DNA of 64,000 bases, taken from Thinopyrum elongatum. Its lineage: Eukaryota > Streptophyta > Magnoliopsida > Poales > Poaceae. The DNA lies in the NCBI GenBank assembly GCA_011799875.1, contig CM022299.1:351398526-351462525 (forward strand), given 5' to 3'. Numbering within the stretch: position 1 is the first letter of the stretch; the number at the start of each line of letters is the position of its first letter. The notes under the pieces are model-generated. The model saw only the letters and a list, made by a program, of their open reading frames with translations. It was not told the origin of the DNA and searched no databases. The translations under genes and the position numbers were made by a program. Below are positions 32,150-43,230 of this stretch, piece by piece.

Positions 32150-32900
32150 TCCTGTTCATCGGAAGCCAACTGGCTGGGTCGGAATGGAGAAACTGCGTCG
32201 TGTTCATGGGGAGGCAACGGAATGCGTCGTGTTCATCGGGAGGCAACGGAATACGTCGTGTTCATTGGGAGCCAACCGGCTTGGACGGAACAGCCGAAAC
32301 GAGGTCTGGCGTACCGCAGAATGGAGGAAACGGGCCTTTTGTTCGACCGCGTACGGTCGAAACGGGGTCCTGTTCATTGGGAAGGGTCTGGCATATCGCA
32401 AAACGGAGGAAATGAACTTCTGTTCGAGTGCCTACAGTCGAAACGGGGTCCTGTTGATCGGGAGGGGTGTGGCGTACCGCAAAACGGAGAAAACGGACTT
32501 CTGTTGGAGCGCCTACGGTCGAAACGGGGTCCTGTTCATCCACCATCTACTGCCTCGCTTCAGCCCCCATGGGCTACTGTTCATCCACCGTCAACCTCTT
32601 CCACAGCCTCCACCAGCTACTGTTCATCCACGGGCTACTGTTCATCCAGCCTCTACCGGCTACTGTTCATAGAGCCTCCACGGGGGTCCTGTTCATCCAC
32701 CCCCAACCGGCTGGGGTGCAGCGGCCTCCTCGGGGTCCTGTTCATCCAGCGGCAACGGCCTACTACCACAGGGTCCTGTTCATCCAACCCCCACCGGGAA
32801 CTGTTCATCCACAGCCAACCAACCGGCTCGACTCACCACGTCTCGACTCGTTCTACGTACCGCGCGCACGGTAGCAACGATCACTGTTCATCGAGAGGAA
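32150..32900 (+). repeat. TGTTCATC subterminal repeat array
   Basis: About sixteen copies of [G/A][C/T][T/C]TGTTCATC are spread over 750 bp. In the first half they occur in longer units that also carry GGGAGGCAACGG or TACGGTCGAAACGGGGTCC. Frames open through this region are composed of the repeat. Confidence 0.75.
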
Positions 32901-32929
32901 CCAACACCGGCTGGCTACGTCTCGCACGG

Positions 32930-33110
32930 GGGATCGATCGGCTTCAGTAAGTAGCAGCAGTGTCGATCGCTCGATTCAGTTAGCAGCAGCAGCGAAGGAA
33001 TCGCTCGGGTTCAGTCAGCAGCGAATTAATCGCTCGGGTTCAGTTAACAGCCAAGGGATCGATCACTTGGGTTCAGTAACGTGCGATCGCTCAGGTTCAG
33101 TTAGCCAACG
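32930..33110 (+). repeat. ATCGCTCGGGTTCAGT tandem repeats
   Basis: Five or six imperfect copies of a ~30-bp unit (GATCGCTCGGGTTCAGTTAG plus variable spacer), adjacent to the CACTA terminus zone. Confidence 0.75.
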
Positions 33111-33457
33111 CCTCGCACACACGCGCATACACGAGAGAAACGCGCAAACCACAGTGCATCGCTCGGCCCCGACCACCCACCGTAACCGGGAACTCCCCGA
33201 TATTTTCCTCGCCCTCGCTTCTACCATGATTTTTTTCCGTCATGGACGGCCCAAAGAATGTCATGCAGCTACATCTCCGGCCTGTCCAGGATGAAAAGCC
33301 CATTTTCTGTCATGATTTTTTGTCATAGAAGTAGGAGCCCACCACATCTATGATGATACGTGCTTTTGTCACAATTATCGTCAAAGAAGTGTCATAAGCA
33401 TGACAGAAAAAAATCGTTCGGCCCAAAATGTCACAGATGTGTCTTTTTTTTGTAGTG

Positions 33458-34359
33458 CGTGCTTGACTGGCTGCGCGACGTCTTTGAGGTGGTCCCCGAC
33501 GTGGAAGGTAATTGCCTCTTGGCACCATGCCAGTCGTTCGCTGGTTACCTCCTCTGTTGTGTAGATCGCGCGTCTGGTGAGCTTTTGATTCTGGCATGTA
33601 TCAACCATTGTGAATATCATGTTTACCGAGGTCTCACAGGAGACCTCGTAGCGTCGGGGAGGTCATACGATGCGCCTCCATGCGAGGTAATGGGGGCAAT
33701 CATAGACCTCTTGGGCCTTCCCTTGCCTATTGTACACGCGTTTGATGTAGCGTGAAGGCGAGATGTCAAGGAATTGCCATGATCCGTCAGCGATCGGCTT
33801 GAAGGAGCCGAACATGAGGTTGTGGTCTGGCGAAAGAGATCGCCGGCCTCTAATGATTCTCTGATCCGGGTTCGTTCTCTGGTCAATGTCGCTCGTGCCT
33901 CGAGCGCTAACTGATGGAGCGAATTCCCGTCAGATCCCTCGATAGGGTTCATGACGAGACCGGAAGTACCAGAACGGAGTCTACACACACAGTTTACCTA
34001 GGTCCGGGCCTCTGAAGAGTAATACCCTATGTCCTGCTTTGTCTTGGTATTCATGATGAGGGGATACCTCGTGCAGAGGATTACAATGGTGTTTGAGATG
34101 TCTACCGAGAGTTGAGTTCCAGATTGGATCCCTCATGAGGACCCTAGACCTCCTTTTATATAGACAGGGGAGGTCTAGGGTTTACACGGAGAAAAGACCA
34201 AATCAATACGGCCGCCGCCTCCTGCCTTGGGGTACACGTTCATCGCTCTCTCCTCCTTAGGGTTCCCTGATTCTCTTTGGGCCTGGTGGGCCCTGGTCAA
34301 GGTCAAGGCTGGGCTCCTTTACGTTAGGCACCCTAGGTCTGGGACCCCGTCACTCATCA
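33458..34359 (-). mobile_element. Gypsy retrotransposon fragment: LTR plus short gag/protease-like remnant
   Basis: On the minus strand, 34359 onward reads TGATGAGTGACGGGG, then an LTR-type promoter (TATATAAAAGG at about 34163-34153) and a U5 with the wheat-LTR phrase GCAGGACATAGGGTATTACTC. About 33380-33870 contains broken frames that include RYIKRVYNRQGKAQEV and WCQEAITFHVGDH; the latter is reminiscent of the WSEVPITFDR-DH block just before the protease in grass Gypsy polyproteins. The CACTA at 33457 cuts the element, and the rest is not seen. Family not assigned. Confidence 0.55.
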
Positions 34360-34369
34360 TCGTGGGAAT

Positions 34370-37300
34370 TGTAACACCCCCAGTGGTTAACTACAGTAAT
34401 CACCCTTTTGATTATGCCATGTCATCATGATTATCAGTGCCTAAACATCATTCGCATCATATTGCATTTCAACTCCTAACTCAAATTCAAATTTAAATGA
34501 AAGTGGAAAATAAAAGTTGTCCAACATAGAAACTAAATTGTTCATTAAATAGCAAATAAATCAGAGACAATTCTAAAATTGTAACCAACAAATAATAAAT
34601 TAATTAAGTAACTCTAACAGTGCCAAAACAGCAGTATTTAAACCCCATTTAGTTTTATAAAATTGTAAATGAAATGGTATGGACTCAAAACCATTTTATG
34701 GCATTAGTAGATGATGCACTGGAGTTTTGTGACTAGTTCACATATTTTACAAAACTAATTGTGAGGCCACACGTTATTGCAAAACCAGAAAACAGAAAAG
34801 AATAAGCAAAATCAAAAAAAAGAAAGCAACCCCCCCCCCCCACTGGGCTCCGGCCCAACAGGCCACCGGCCCCATTGGCCAAACGCCCAACCGGCCAAGC
34901 CCACCACCCCACTCCTCTTATCCCCTCACCCCCGCAAACCCTGACCCAACCAACCACTCCCCCCCCAATCCCTCGTTCCTCCCCCTCCCCGATCCGATCT
35001 GGATCGGGGGAACGACCCCCCGCCCGGAACGAACCACGCCGCCTGGACCTCGCCGGATCCGTCGCCTCGAGTCCCCGTCCTCCTCCCCACCGGCCTGCTT
35101 CCTCTCCGCCATCATCGCCTGTCGTCTCCGTCCTCCTCCTCATCCCCCATTGCCCCGAACCCTACGCCCGCGGTGAGGACCCCGGTCCTCCTCTCTCCCC
35201 TGTCGCCGCCCGTGCACCGCGCTCGCCGGCGACCACTGCTGCTGCCCCGCGCCTCCGGCAACAGCCGCGCTGGCGCCCCGCCGCGGCCCCTCCCGGCTCC
35301 TCCGCGCGCCCCCTCCCGCTCCTGGCCTCTGCCTGAGCCGCCCGCACACCCGCGCCTGTTCGGGCGTAGCCCGATGCCCGCGCCCGCTAGGCCTCCCGGG
35401 GCCACTGATCAATGGGCCTGGCCCCTGTGCCGCTGACAGCAGGGGCCCACGGCCCAGAACTGTGTTAAAAAAAAGAAAAAAAAGAAAAGGAAAATAAAAT
35501 AGTTAATACAATAATTAATTAATTATTTAATTAATTAAGTTAATTAATCCTATTTAATTAGATTAATTAATTAGTTAGTTTAATTAATCAGAAATTAATT
35601 AGTTAAACTCTAATTAAACCTAATGTGAGAATGACATGTGGGACCCACTGGTGCTGACGTCATGCTGATGTCAGCAAACACTATTCTGGATAATTCGAAA
35701 TTAAATAATTAAATAAATTCAGAAAATTAATAAAAACTTTAGAAAATCATATAAAATAATCTGTAGCTCAGATCGAAAAACTTTGAACATGAAAGTTGCT
35801 CAGAACAACGAGACGAATCCGAATACGCGGTCCGTTCGTCCGCCACACGTCCCTAACTATCCGAACATGCAACCGTTCCCCTCTTTTCGTCTGTCCGAAA
35901 TGCTGGACACTGGGAATACTTTCCCGGATGAATCCCACCTTCGCCAGTATCGCCCGGCACTGCGTTAGATCACCTCCGTCACCACGTATTGCCATGTTAT
36001 GCTTTGTGCTGCACTTGTTTGTCGTGTATTTATACTGTTTCCTCCCCCTCTTCTCTCTCGATAGCCCCCCGACCCCGACGTCGTCCCCGAGACCGACGCA
36101 GCTCCGGAGCCCGAAGACAGCATTGACGACCTTGCCCTTGCCGCCGAGCAACCAGGCAAGCCCCCCCCCTTTGATCATCCCGATATCGCCCATTCTATTT
36201 TCTCATGCTTGCATTAGAATTGCTGCTGCTACTGCTTTACCTATTCTGATGCATAGCCTGTTTATTGTAACCTGCTATTGATACCTTACCTGCTTATCCT
36301 AAACTGCTTAGTATAGGCTGGGTAGAGACCCACTAGAGAACCCCACTTTGATCCTTGTTGCCCCGCTGGATTATCAGAAGACCCGATCAACGGGATTGAA
36401 GACCAGGCCTCGACACCGCACATCACCCCCTTTAGTTGTAACGACACTGCAGCGTAACCATCGAGTGCCGAGGGTGAAACCTCTTATAGCACTCCTGATG
36501 TTAACTCTGTAGAGTAGCTAATCGGCCGTGGTCATCGAGGGTGATTCCTCCTTCACCGCTTCCGATAACGACGCCGTCGTACAACACCGCAAGTGTGAAC
36601 CAAACGAGGGTGATTCCTTCGAGTTCACCTTGACGATTACATCGAGTAGGAATCCAACGAGGGTGATACCTCGGATTCCCTTGATGTTATGGACTCACGG
36701 ATACTTGGACTTTACACTGTTACTTAGAAAGGCGGGTCGGCCCTGAGGGGTACCCGCGTGCGCCTGAGAGGCGAGTGTTGTGAAGACGGGTGCCTGTGTG
36801 GTGCCCGAGTGGTGAATACGAGGTGTGGCCGGGCATTCATGGCCCTTGCCGCAAGTCCTCGAGACGGGGCGACGGGGTCACATCTTTCGTGAGTCTCTGT
36901 TCGTTTTCCGCAAGCCCCTAGTCCACTACGATTTGGATATTTGATCCGAGCAGGCCTCTGGCCTGATAGCACTAACCATCACGTGGGCATAGTATGGGCA
37001 TTCTGCATCGTATGCATCAGCCGAAAGCTCTGTCAGACGTCCAGTTCAGCACTGCGGCCGGGCTGGGCCGGCACCATCCTGAGGGGTGGAGCCTGGTTCG
37101 CCCGGCACGCAACGACCCGAAGGGCGAGGGGCGATGGCCAAGACCCCCTTGCGCTTAGGATGTAGACCGACGGGGACCTCTCTGCTGAGCCGTAGGTAGG
37201 GTTGTGGTGTGTTGTTTGGCCGAGGCCGGGCATGACCCAGGAAAGTGTGTCCGGCCGGAGTTAAGCGAGCGTGATGGGTAAGTTGGTGCACCCCTGCAGG

Positions 37301-38175
37301 GAAGAACATTTCTATCGATAGCCGGTCCTACGGTAAAGGACACTCGGAGTTGTATCCCGATCGATACAACTAGAACTGGATACCTGTGATGAGACCTGTA
37401 TGTATGGCTCTGGGATTGCTTCTCGCAGGGAGTCGAGAAGGGATCTCCGGACGAGGTTGATGACTGTATGGCTCTGGGATTGCTTTCTCGCAGGGAGTCG
37501 AGAAAGGATCTCTGGGTGAGGATGAGACTTAATGATACTACTACATTATATTGTACTGTTCTACTCTCTTCTACTGCTGCAAGACCGCTGAAGATGCTAG
37601 TCTTCGATAGGACTAGGCCTTCTCTCTATTCTGGCATTTCTGCAGCCCAGTCCACATATACAGCCTCTCTTTGAAAATGTTGCATATGTAGTGTAGATCC
37701 TTGCTTGCTGAGTACTTCTGAGTACTCACGGTTGCTTTGTTTTCCTCTTCTCCCCATATCAGTTTGACGTGACCAAGATGACGGAGCCCCCTGAGACAGA
37801 TGCCCCGTCGATCGACTACTACTACTACCCAGAGGGTGGATACTACTACGAGTTGACTGACGACCAGGAGTAGGATCGGAGGGTCCCAGGCAGGAGGCCT
37901 ACGCCTTTCGATCGTAGTGTTTTATTTTTGTCCCTCCTTTCTAAAGGCCTTTTTGTTTCTGTTTCATATCTGTACTCAGATATCTGATGCTTCCGCTGAC
38001 GCTTGTACGCAAGCTTATGTATTCGAGCCCTCGAGGCCCCTGGCTTGTAATATAAAGCTTGTATGACTTTATTTATGTTTTAGAGTTGTGTTGTGATATC
38101 TTCCCGTGAGTCCTTAGGCTTGATCGTGTGCATTTGCGTGTATGATTAGTGCATGATCGGGCCGGGGGCGTCACA
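34370..38175 (+). repeat. 5' LTR of the chromovirus element (3806 bp)
   Basis: TG...CA ends. It contains an A-rich/AT-rich first part, a GC-rich block (34840-35450), an ATTAATTAATTA zone (35500-35610), exon-like segments at 35783-35968 and 37763-37873, and the 3' end GGGGGCGTCACA. The two LTRs differ by scattered substitutions and small indels, mostly in the C-runs and the AATTAATT zone. Confidence 0.95.
37763..37873 (+). other. Exon-like frame conserved inside the LTR
   Basis: An acceptor-like CATATCAG precedes a frame FDVTKMTEPPETDAPS... that ends YYYPEGGYYYELTDDQE and stop at 37871-37873. The same frame with the same stop is in the 3' LTR (46627-46737) and, diverged, in the LTR fragment at 13113-13207 (minus strand). 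Conservation of frame and stop in all three copies suggests a protein-coding or captured segment, but no transcript evidence is available here. Confidence 0.45.
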
Positions 38176-38178
38176 AGT

Positions 38179-38193
38179 TGGTATCAGAGCCGA
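38179..38193 (+). promoter_or_regulatory. Primer binding site, tRNA-iMet type
   Basis: TGGTATCAGAGCCGA lies 3 bp after the 5' LTR, the standard complement of the plant initiator tRNA-Met 3' end. Confidence 0.9.
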
Positions 38194-38790
38194 CTGACTG
38201 TAGGAACCCCCTTTCCAACTCCTTGGCCGAAGTTGAGTCTAGTAACCGAAAACTGTTTTACTAACTTGGCTGTGTGGCTTACGGGCCCACGTCGCCAATT
38301 GGGTGGTATTAGGATCTTTTACTCCTCGACCTTTAATCTGGGACTCTGACCTCTCTTCTATTCGGGTTAAAATTTTACTAACTCAAACATTAGGCTCTCG
38401 TGCTCACATCCACCCGGAGTTCTTAAAATATCCCCCCTTGCTCCAAGATTGTGGACCAGGTTCTGCTTACAGGATCCTCTTATCGAGGGCACCCTGTTTT
38501 GTCACTTGCAGATTCCTCGCTCCAATAGTTTTCTCCGACGTTGATGTAGCCTTTGCTATGTCTCGTTGTGTACTTCCCTACCGCATGCCTGCGCGCCGCC
38601 TAGATGTCTAGCCCTCCCTTTTCTACTGTCGTAATGCCGGATACTAACCGAGGCTATGTGTGGATTTGAATGTCTGGTGCGAATATGCAGAATTATCTAT
38701 TGCACTTCCTTTTGTTGTGCGTGATACTTCATGAATCATTCCGTACACCTGCAGTTTTTCTTGCTAAACTGCCCCTGTTGATTTGGCAGG

Positions 38791-41700
38791 ATGGCTGACG
38801 ATCCTCCACCTCCACCCTATATTGCCGCAATGATGCAGCAGTTTGAATTGAACCGTCAGCTCAACGAGAGTCTGGTAAGACGTTTGGAACGCAACGAGGC
38901 TCGCTAGGAGCCTGGACCGATCTCGCTGCCAGAATTTGTGCGCCTCAATCCGTCCGTTTTCCACAACTCCACCAATCCTATGGATGCTGATGATTGGCTT
39001 CGTGACATCCTGTTTGAGATGGAGTCAGCTAATGTTGCCCCTGACAGTTACGTCACCTTTGCGACATTCCACCTAAAGGGCCCAGCTGCTCAATGGTGGG
39101 AAAGCCACAAGGCTATGTTGCCTGCGGAGACTGTAACCACTTGGCAGGAATTTCAGTCAGCTTTTTGTGCACGTTACATTCCTCAAGGTCTGATGGACCA
39201 GAAGAAGCAGGAGTTCCGCAAACTCTCTCAGGGCAAAATGACTGTGGATGAATACCAGAGGAAATTTCTTGAATTGTCCCGCTATGCTGCGGATGACGTC
39301 GACACCAACACACGCAAGCAGGATAAATTCCGTGAAGGACTCCGTACTGACATAAAACTCGCACTTGCAGTCCTTGATTGCATAGACTTCGCAACGCTTG
39401 TCAGCAAATCTTTCCAAATTGAAACAGCTCTGACTGAATGCCAGGAGTCGCTCAAGCGCACTCATGAAGCTGGCTCATCCTCGGGTCAGCCTATTCAAAA
39501 ACGTCGAGTCTGGATCCCACACAATGTTCATCACCGACCTGCCCCTGCACCGAGGCCGTCTTATGTTGCACCTCGTCTGCCTCCGCCGCCGAGACAGCTA
39601 ACGATTCAGGGTGGACAACCCAATGTTGAAGCTCCTCCCCATAATGATGGTTTATGCCGCAAGTGTGGACACTCAGGGCATCGTGCTTTCAACTGTCCTC
39701 AGGGTCAGCCACAAAATTAATCACGTTGTTCCGTTAACCGTAAAAAGGGCCAACGAAACCATCCTAGCAGAAATCGTAATGCCAGACCACCTGCTAGTCA
39801 GCTTGTTCATGTCAACCATGTTAAAACTGAAGAAGCTCGACAAGACACCAACATTGTGATGGGCACCCTTCTAGTGAATTCAACCCCAGCTATTGTACTC
39901 TTTGATTCTGGAGCATCGCACTCCTTCATGTCCGAAAGTTTTGCACGAAGCCATGATATCCCTTTCGACAAGATGTCCACCCCATTGGTAATCCAGTCAC
40001 CCGGGGCTAATTGGCAAACTACCAGGGTAAGCCACGGTAATCACATTGTGATTGGAGGATTGATGTTCCCCGTTTCTCTCATTGCCCTTAAGACCTCCAA
40101 CATTGACATTATTATGGGTATGGACTGGTTGAAGCCTCATAAAGCTTTGATTGACTGTGCCATTGAATCAGTCCGCATCACACACCCTTCCGGCCAGACA
40201 GTCAGATACTCAGCTCAAACAGTTCAGGACGCCGAAGCTCAGATTTATGTTCTGAATGCATTGAATGCTTCACCTCTTGAAGGCATCGAGAACGTTCCAG
40301 TTGTTCGTGAATTTCAAGATGTCTTTCCAGAAGAACTTCCAGGTATACCCCCTGCTAGAGCTGTTGAGTTTGTCATCGACTTGAAGCCTGGCACTACCCC
40401 TATTGCGAAGCGTACTTATAAGATGCCTCCACACCACCTTCTCGAGCTTAAGGAGGAAATCGACACGTCACTTAAGAAGGGTTTCATCCGCCCCAGTTCC
40501 TCTGCTTGGGGAGCACCTTCCCTCTTTGTCAAGAAGAAGGATGGTACGAATCGGTTGGTTCAAGATTATCGACCAATCAACCAAGCAACAATTCAGAACA
40601 AGTATCCGCTTCCCAGAATCAACGATTTGTATGATCAACTTGCTGGTTCCTCAGTATTCTCTAAGCTTGATTTGTGATTGGGATACCACCAGATTCGAGT
40701 TCGAGAAGAGGATATTCCGAAGACAGCATTCGTTACTCGCTATGGTTCTTATGAGTACACAGTCATGTCATTTGGCTTAACAAATGCTCCAGCAACCTTC
40801 TCCCGGTTAATGAACTACATCTTCATGGATTACCTCGATAAATTCGTCATGGTATATCTGGATGATATTCTGGTATATTCGAAGAATGAAGAAGAACATG
40901 CCGAACATCTTTGCCTTGTACTGGAGAAGCTGCGTGAACATCAATTGTATGCCAAATATTCTAAATGTGAATTCTGGTTGTCTGAAGTGACATATCTCGG
41001 CCATGTGATTTCGAAAGAAGGCATTGCCGTTAACCCAGAACGAGTTCAGGCTATTCTTGACTGGACTCCTCCGAAGAATGTCAAGCAAGTCAGAAGTTTT
41101 CTCGGCCTAGCAAGCTATTGCCGTCGATTTGTTGAGAATTTTTCTAAGATTGCTAAGCCCCTGACTGATCTGCTTCACAAGGGCGTTAAGTTTGAATGGA
41201 CAGAAAAATGTCAGGAAAGTTTCCAGACACTCAAAGACAAGCTAACATCTACCCCAGTACTATCTCCTCCAGATACCCGCAAAGACTTTGTGATCTATTG
41301 TGACGCATCCCGTGAAGGATTAGGCTGTGTCCTAATGCAAGAGCGTAAAGTGATTGCTTATGGCTCTCGTCAGTTGCGCCCACATGAAGAGAATTATCCG
41401 GTATATGATCTAGAACTAGCTGCTGTGATCTATGCATTGCAGTTGTGGCGACATTACCTTCTCGGTAATCGTTGCGAGATATACACGGATCATAAAAGTC
41501 TGAAGTACTTGTTTACTCAGCCATCTCTAAACCTCCGTCAGCAAAGATGGATGGAGACTATTGCGGACTATGATTTGGGTATTTCTTATACCCCTGGCAA
41601 GGCTAATGTAATGGCTGATGCGTTGAGTCACAAATCCTATTGCTGTGAACTTGAAGTCCAGCTAGAGCAACCACTCCTGTATGAAGAGCTTCGAAGGCTA

Positions 41701-43194
41701 AATCTCGAGATAGTTCCTCAAGGATACTTAAAAACCTTGGTTGTTGAACCAGACCTTGAGAAAGCTGTTAAGAGTGCACAAGCTAAAGATACTGAAGTTG
41801 ATCTGATGAAGAAAGACCTTCACCTTGTAAAGTACAGGGATTTCTCGCTGTCTGAAGATGGAACCTTGTATTTCAGAAACCGCATTGTCGTACCTCGTTT
41901 CGAACTCATGACTGACAAAGTCATGAAGGAGGCACATGACACACCATTGTCTATTCATCCAGGTAGCACCAAGATGTATCGTGATCTCCGTCAAAGGTAC
42001 TGGTGGTCTAAAATGAAGCAGGACATTGCTCGATATGTTGCTGAATGTGATGTGTGTCGACGCGTTAAAGCAGAACATTAGAAGCCTGCTGGAATTCTAC
42101 AACCGTTACCTATTCCTTTATGGAAATGGGACAAAGTGCAGATGGATTTCATTATAGGACTTCCCAAGTCACAGAAGGGTCACGATGCTATTCTTGTCGT
42201 CGTCGACCAACTCTCTAAAGTTGCACACTTTCTGCCTGTCAAGGAGACTATCACTGCTAGACAGTTAGCAGAGTTGTATATCTCCAGAATCGTATCACTC
42301 CACGGTGTTCTGAAAGAGATCAGTTCAGACCGTGGCAGCATATTCACTGGTCATTTCTGGGAAAGTTTCCAAAAGGCTATGGGAACTCATATTACTTGGA
42401 GTTCAGCTTATCACCCCCAGTCCCAAGGCCAAGTCGAACGAGTAAATCAAGTACTTGAAGACATGCTTCGGGCTTGTGTTATTTCTTTCGGCAAGAAGTG
42501 GGAAGAATCTCTCCCGTATGCCGAGTTCTCTTATAACAACAGCTATCAAGCCAGTTTGAAAATGGCCCCCTTCGAAGTACTCTATGGACGCAAGTGTCGA
42601 ACCCCTCTGAATTGGTCAGAAACTGGGGAACGACCGCTCGTGGGTCCGGATATTATCCAACACGCTGAAGAACAAGTCCATATCGTTCGAAAAAATCTCA
42701 AGGCGGCTCAGGACCACCAGAAGAGCAACTATGATCGCAAACGATGGGGTTTGACTTATCAACCTGGTGATCAAGCTTATCTACGTGTCACCCCTATGAA
42801 GGGCACTCACCGTTTCGGAATCAAGGGCAAGCTAGCTCCACGCTACATTGGTCCTTTCCGCATTATTGCTAGGCGTGGACAGGTGGCATATAAATTGGAG
42901 TTGCCGCCGCAATTCTCTCATATCCACGATGTCTTCCATGTGTCGCAACTTCGTCAATGCTTCAAGGAATCTCCGCACCGAGCTGTGGATCACGAAATGC
43001 TCGAATTGCATGATGATCTTTCATATAAGGAACATCCGATCCGCATTCTCGATGAAGCTGAACGTCGGACCCGTCAGAAGGTTACCAAGTTCCTCAAAGT
43101 GCAGTGGTCAAATCATACTGAAGATGAAGCCACTTGGGAACGCGAGGATAATCTTCGTGCGGAATACCCCGAACTTTTTCCTTCTACCTCTTAA
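38791..43194 (+). pseudogene. gag-pol polyprotein with four nonsense codons
   Basis: A single frame of 1468 codons from ATG 38791 to TAA 43192-43194. In order: gag fold (about residues 55-210), zinc knuckle CRKCGHSGHRAFNC (39655-39696), protease with [10 protein letters not shown] (Asp near residue 372), reverse transcriptase with [10 protein letters not shown] (40855-40866 for YLDD), RNase H with [13 protein letters not shown] and [10 protein letters not shown], integrase with H-H-C-C zinc site then D (42145), D (SDRG) and E (QVERVNQ), and a C-terminal chromodomain ending in VQWSNHTEDEATWE. In-frame stops: TAG 38905-38907, TAA 39718-39720, TGA 40675-40677, TAG 42079-42081. There are no frameshifts. 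Each stop is one C-to-T step from CAG, CAA or CGA. The start is chosen because it is the first ATG before the gag block and stays in phase throughout. Confidence 0.9.
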
Positions 43195-43230
43195 TTCTCG
43201 GGACGAGAATTCTTGTTAGTAGAGGATATT

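Larger units (their letters stand above)
31190..33457 (-). mobile_element. CACTA transposon, right-hand end with subterminal repeats
   Basis: The right terminus on the minus strand is CACTACAAAAAAAAGACACA, ending at 33457, the typical CACTA terminus, followed by the GTCATG/TGTCATAAG-rich zone seen in Triticeae CACTA families. Inward lie blocks of different subterminal repeats: CGCTCGGGTTCAGT (32930-33110), TACTGTTCATCCA/GGTCCTGTTCATCGGG (32150-32900) and a GCTGGGACCCACC unit (31680-31905). No transposase is found and no matching left terminus, so the left limit is open and the copy is probably a deletion derivative. Confidence 0.75.

Noticed and set aside
31959..32950. Plus-strand frames of 126-289 codons
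   Set aside because: Built from the TGTTCATC and GGGAGGCAACGG repeats of the CACTA subterminal region.
33459..33755. Plus-strand 98-codon frame right after the CACTA terminus
   Set aside because: It is the antisense of the minus-strand gag/protease-like remnant (WCQEAITFHVGDH), and its start is not an ATG.
34733..35412. Overlapping GC-rich frames on both strands in the 5' LTR (repeated at 43.7-44.3 kb)
   Set aside because: Frames are open on several phases at once, change length between the two LTRs because of C-run indels, and lack protein-like composition. Only the segments near 35783 and 37763 keep a frame.
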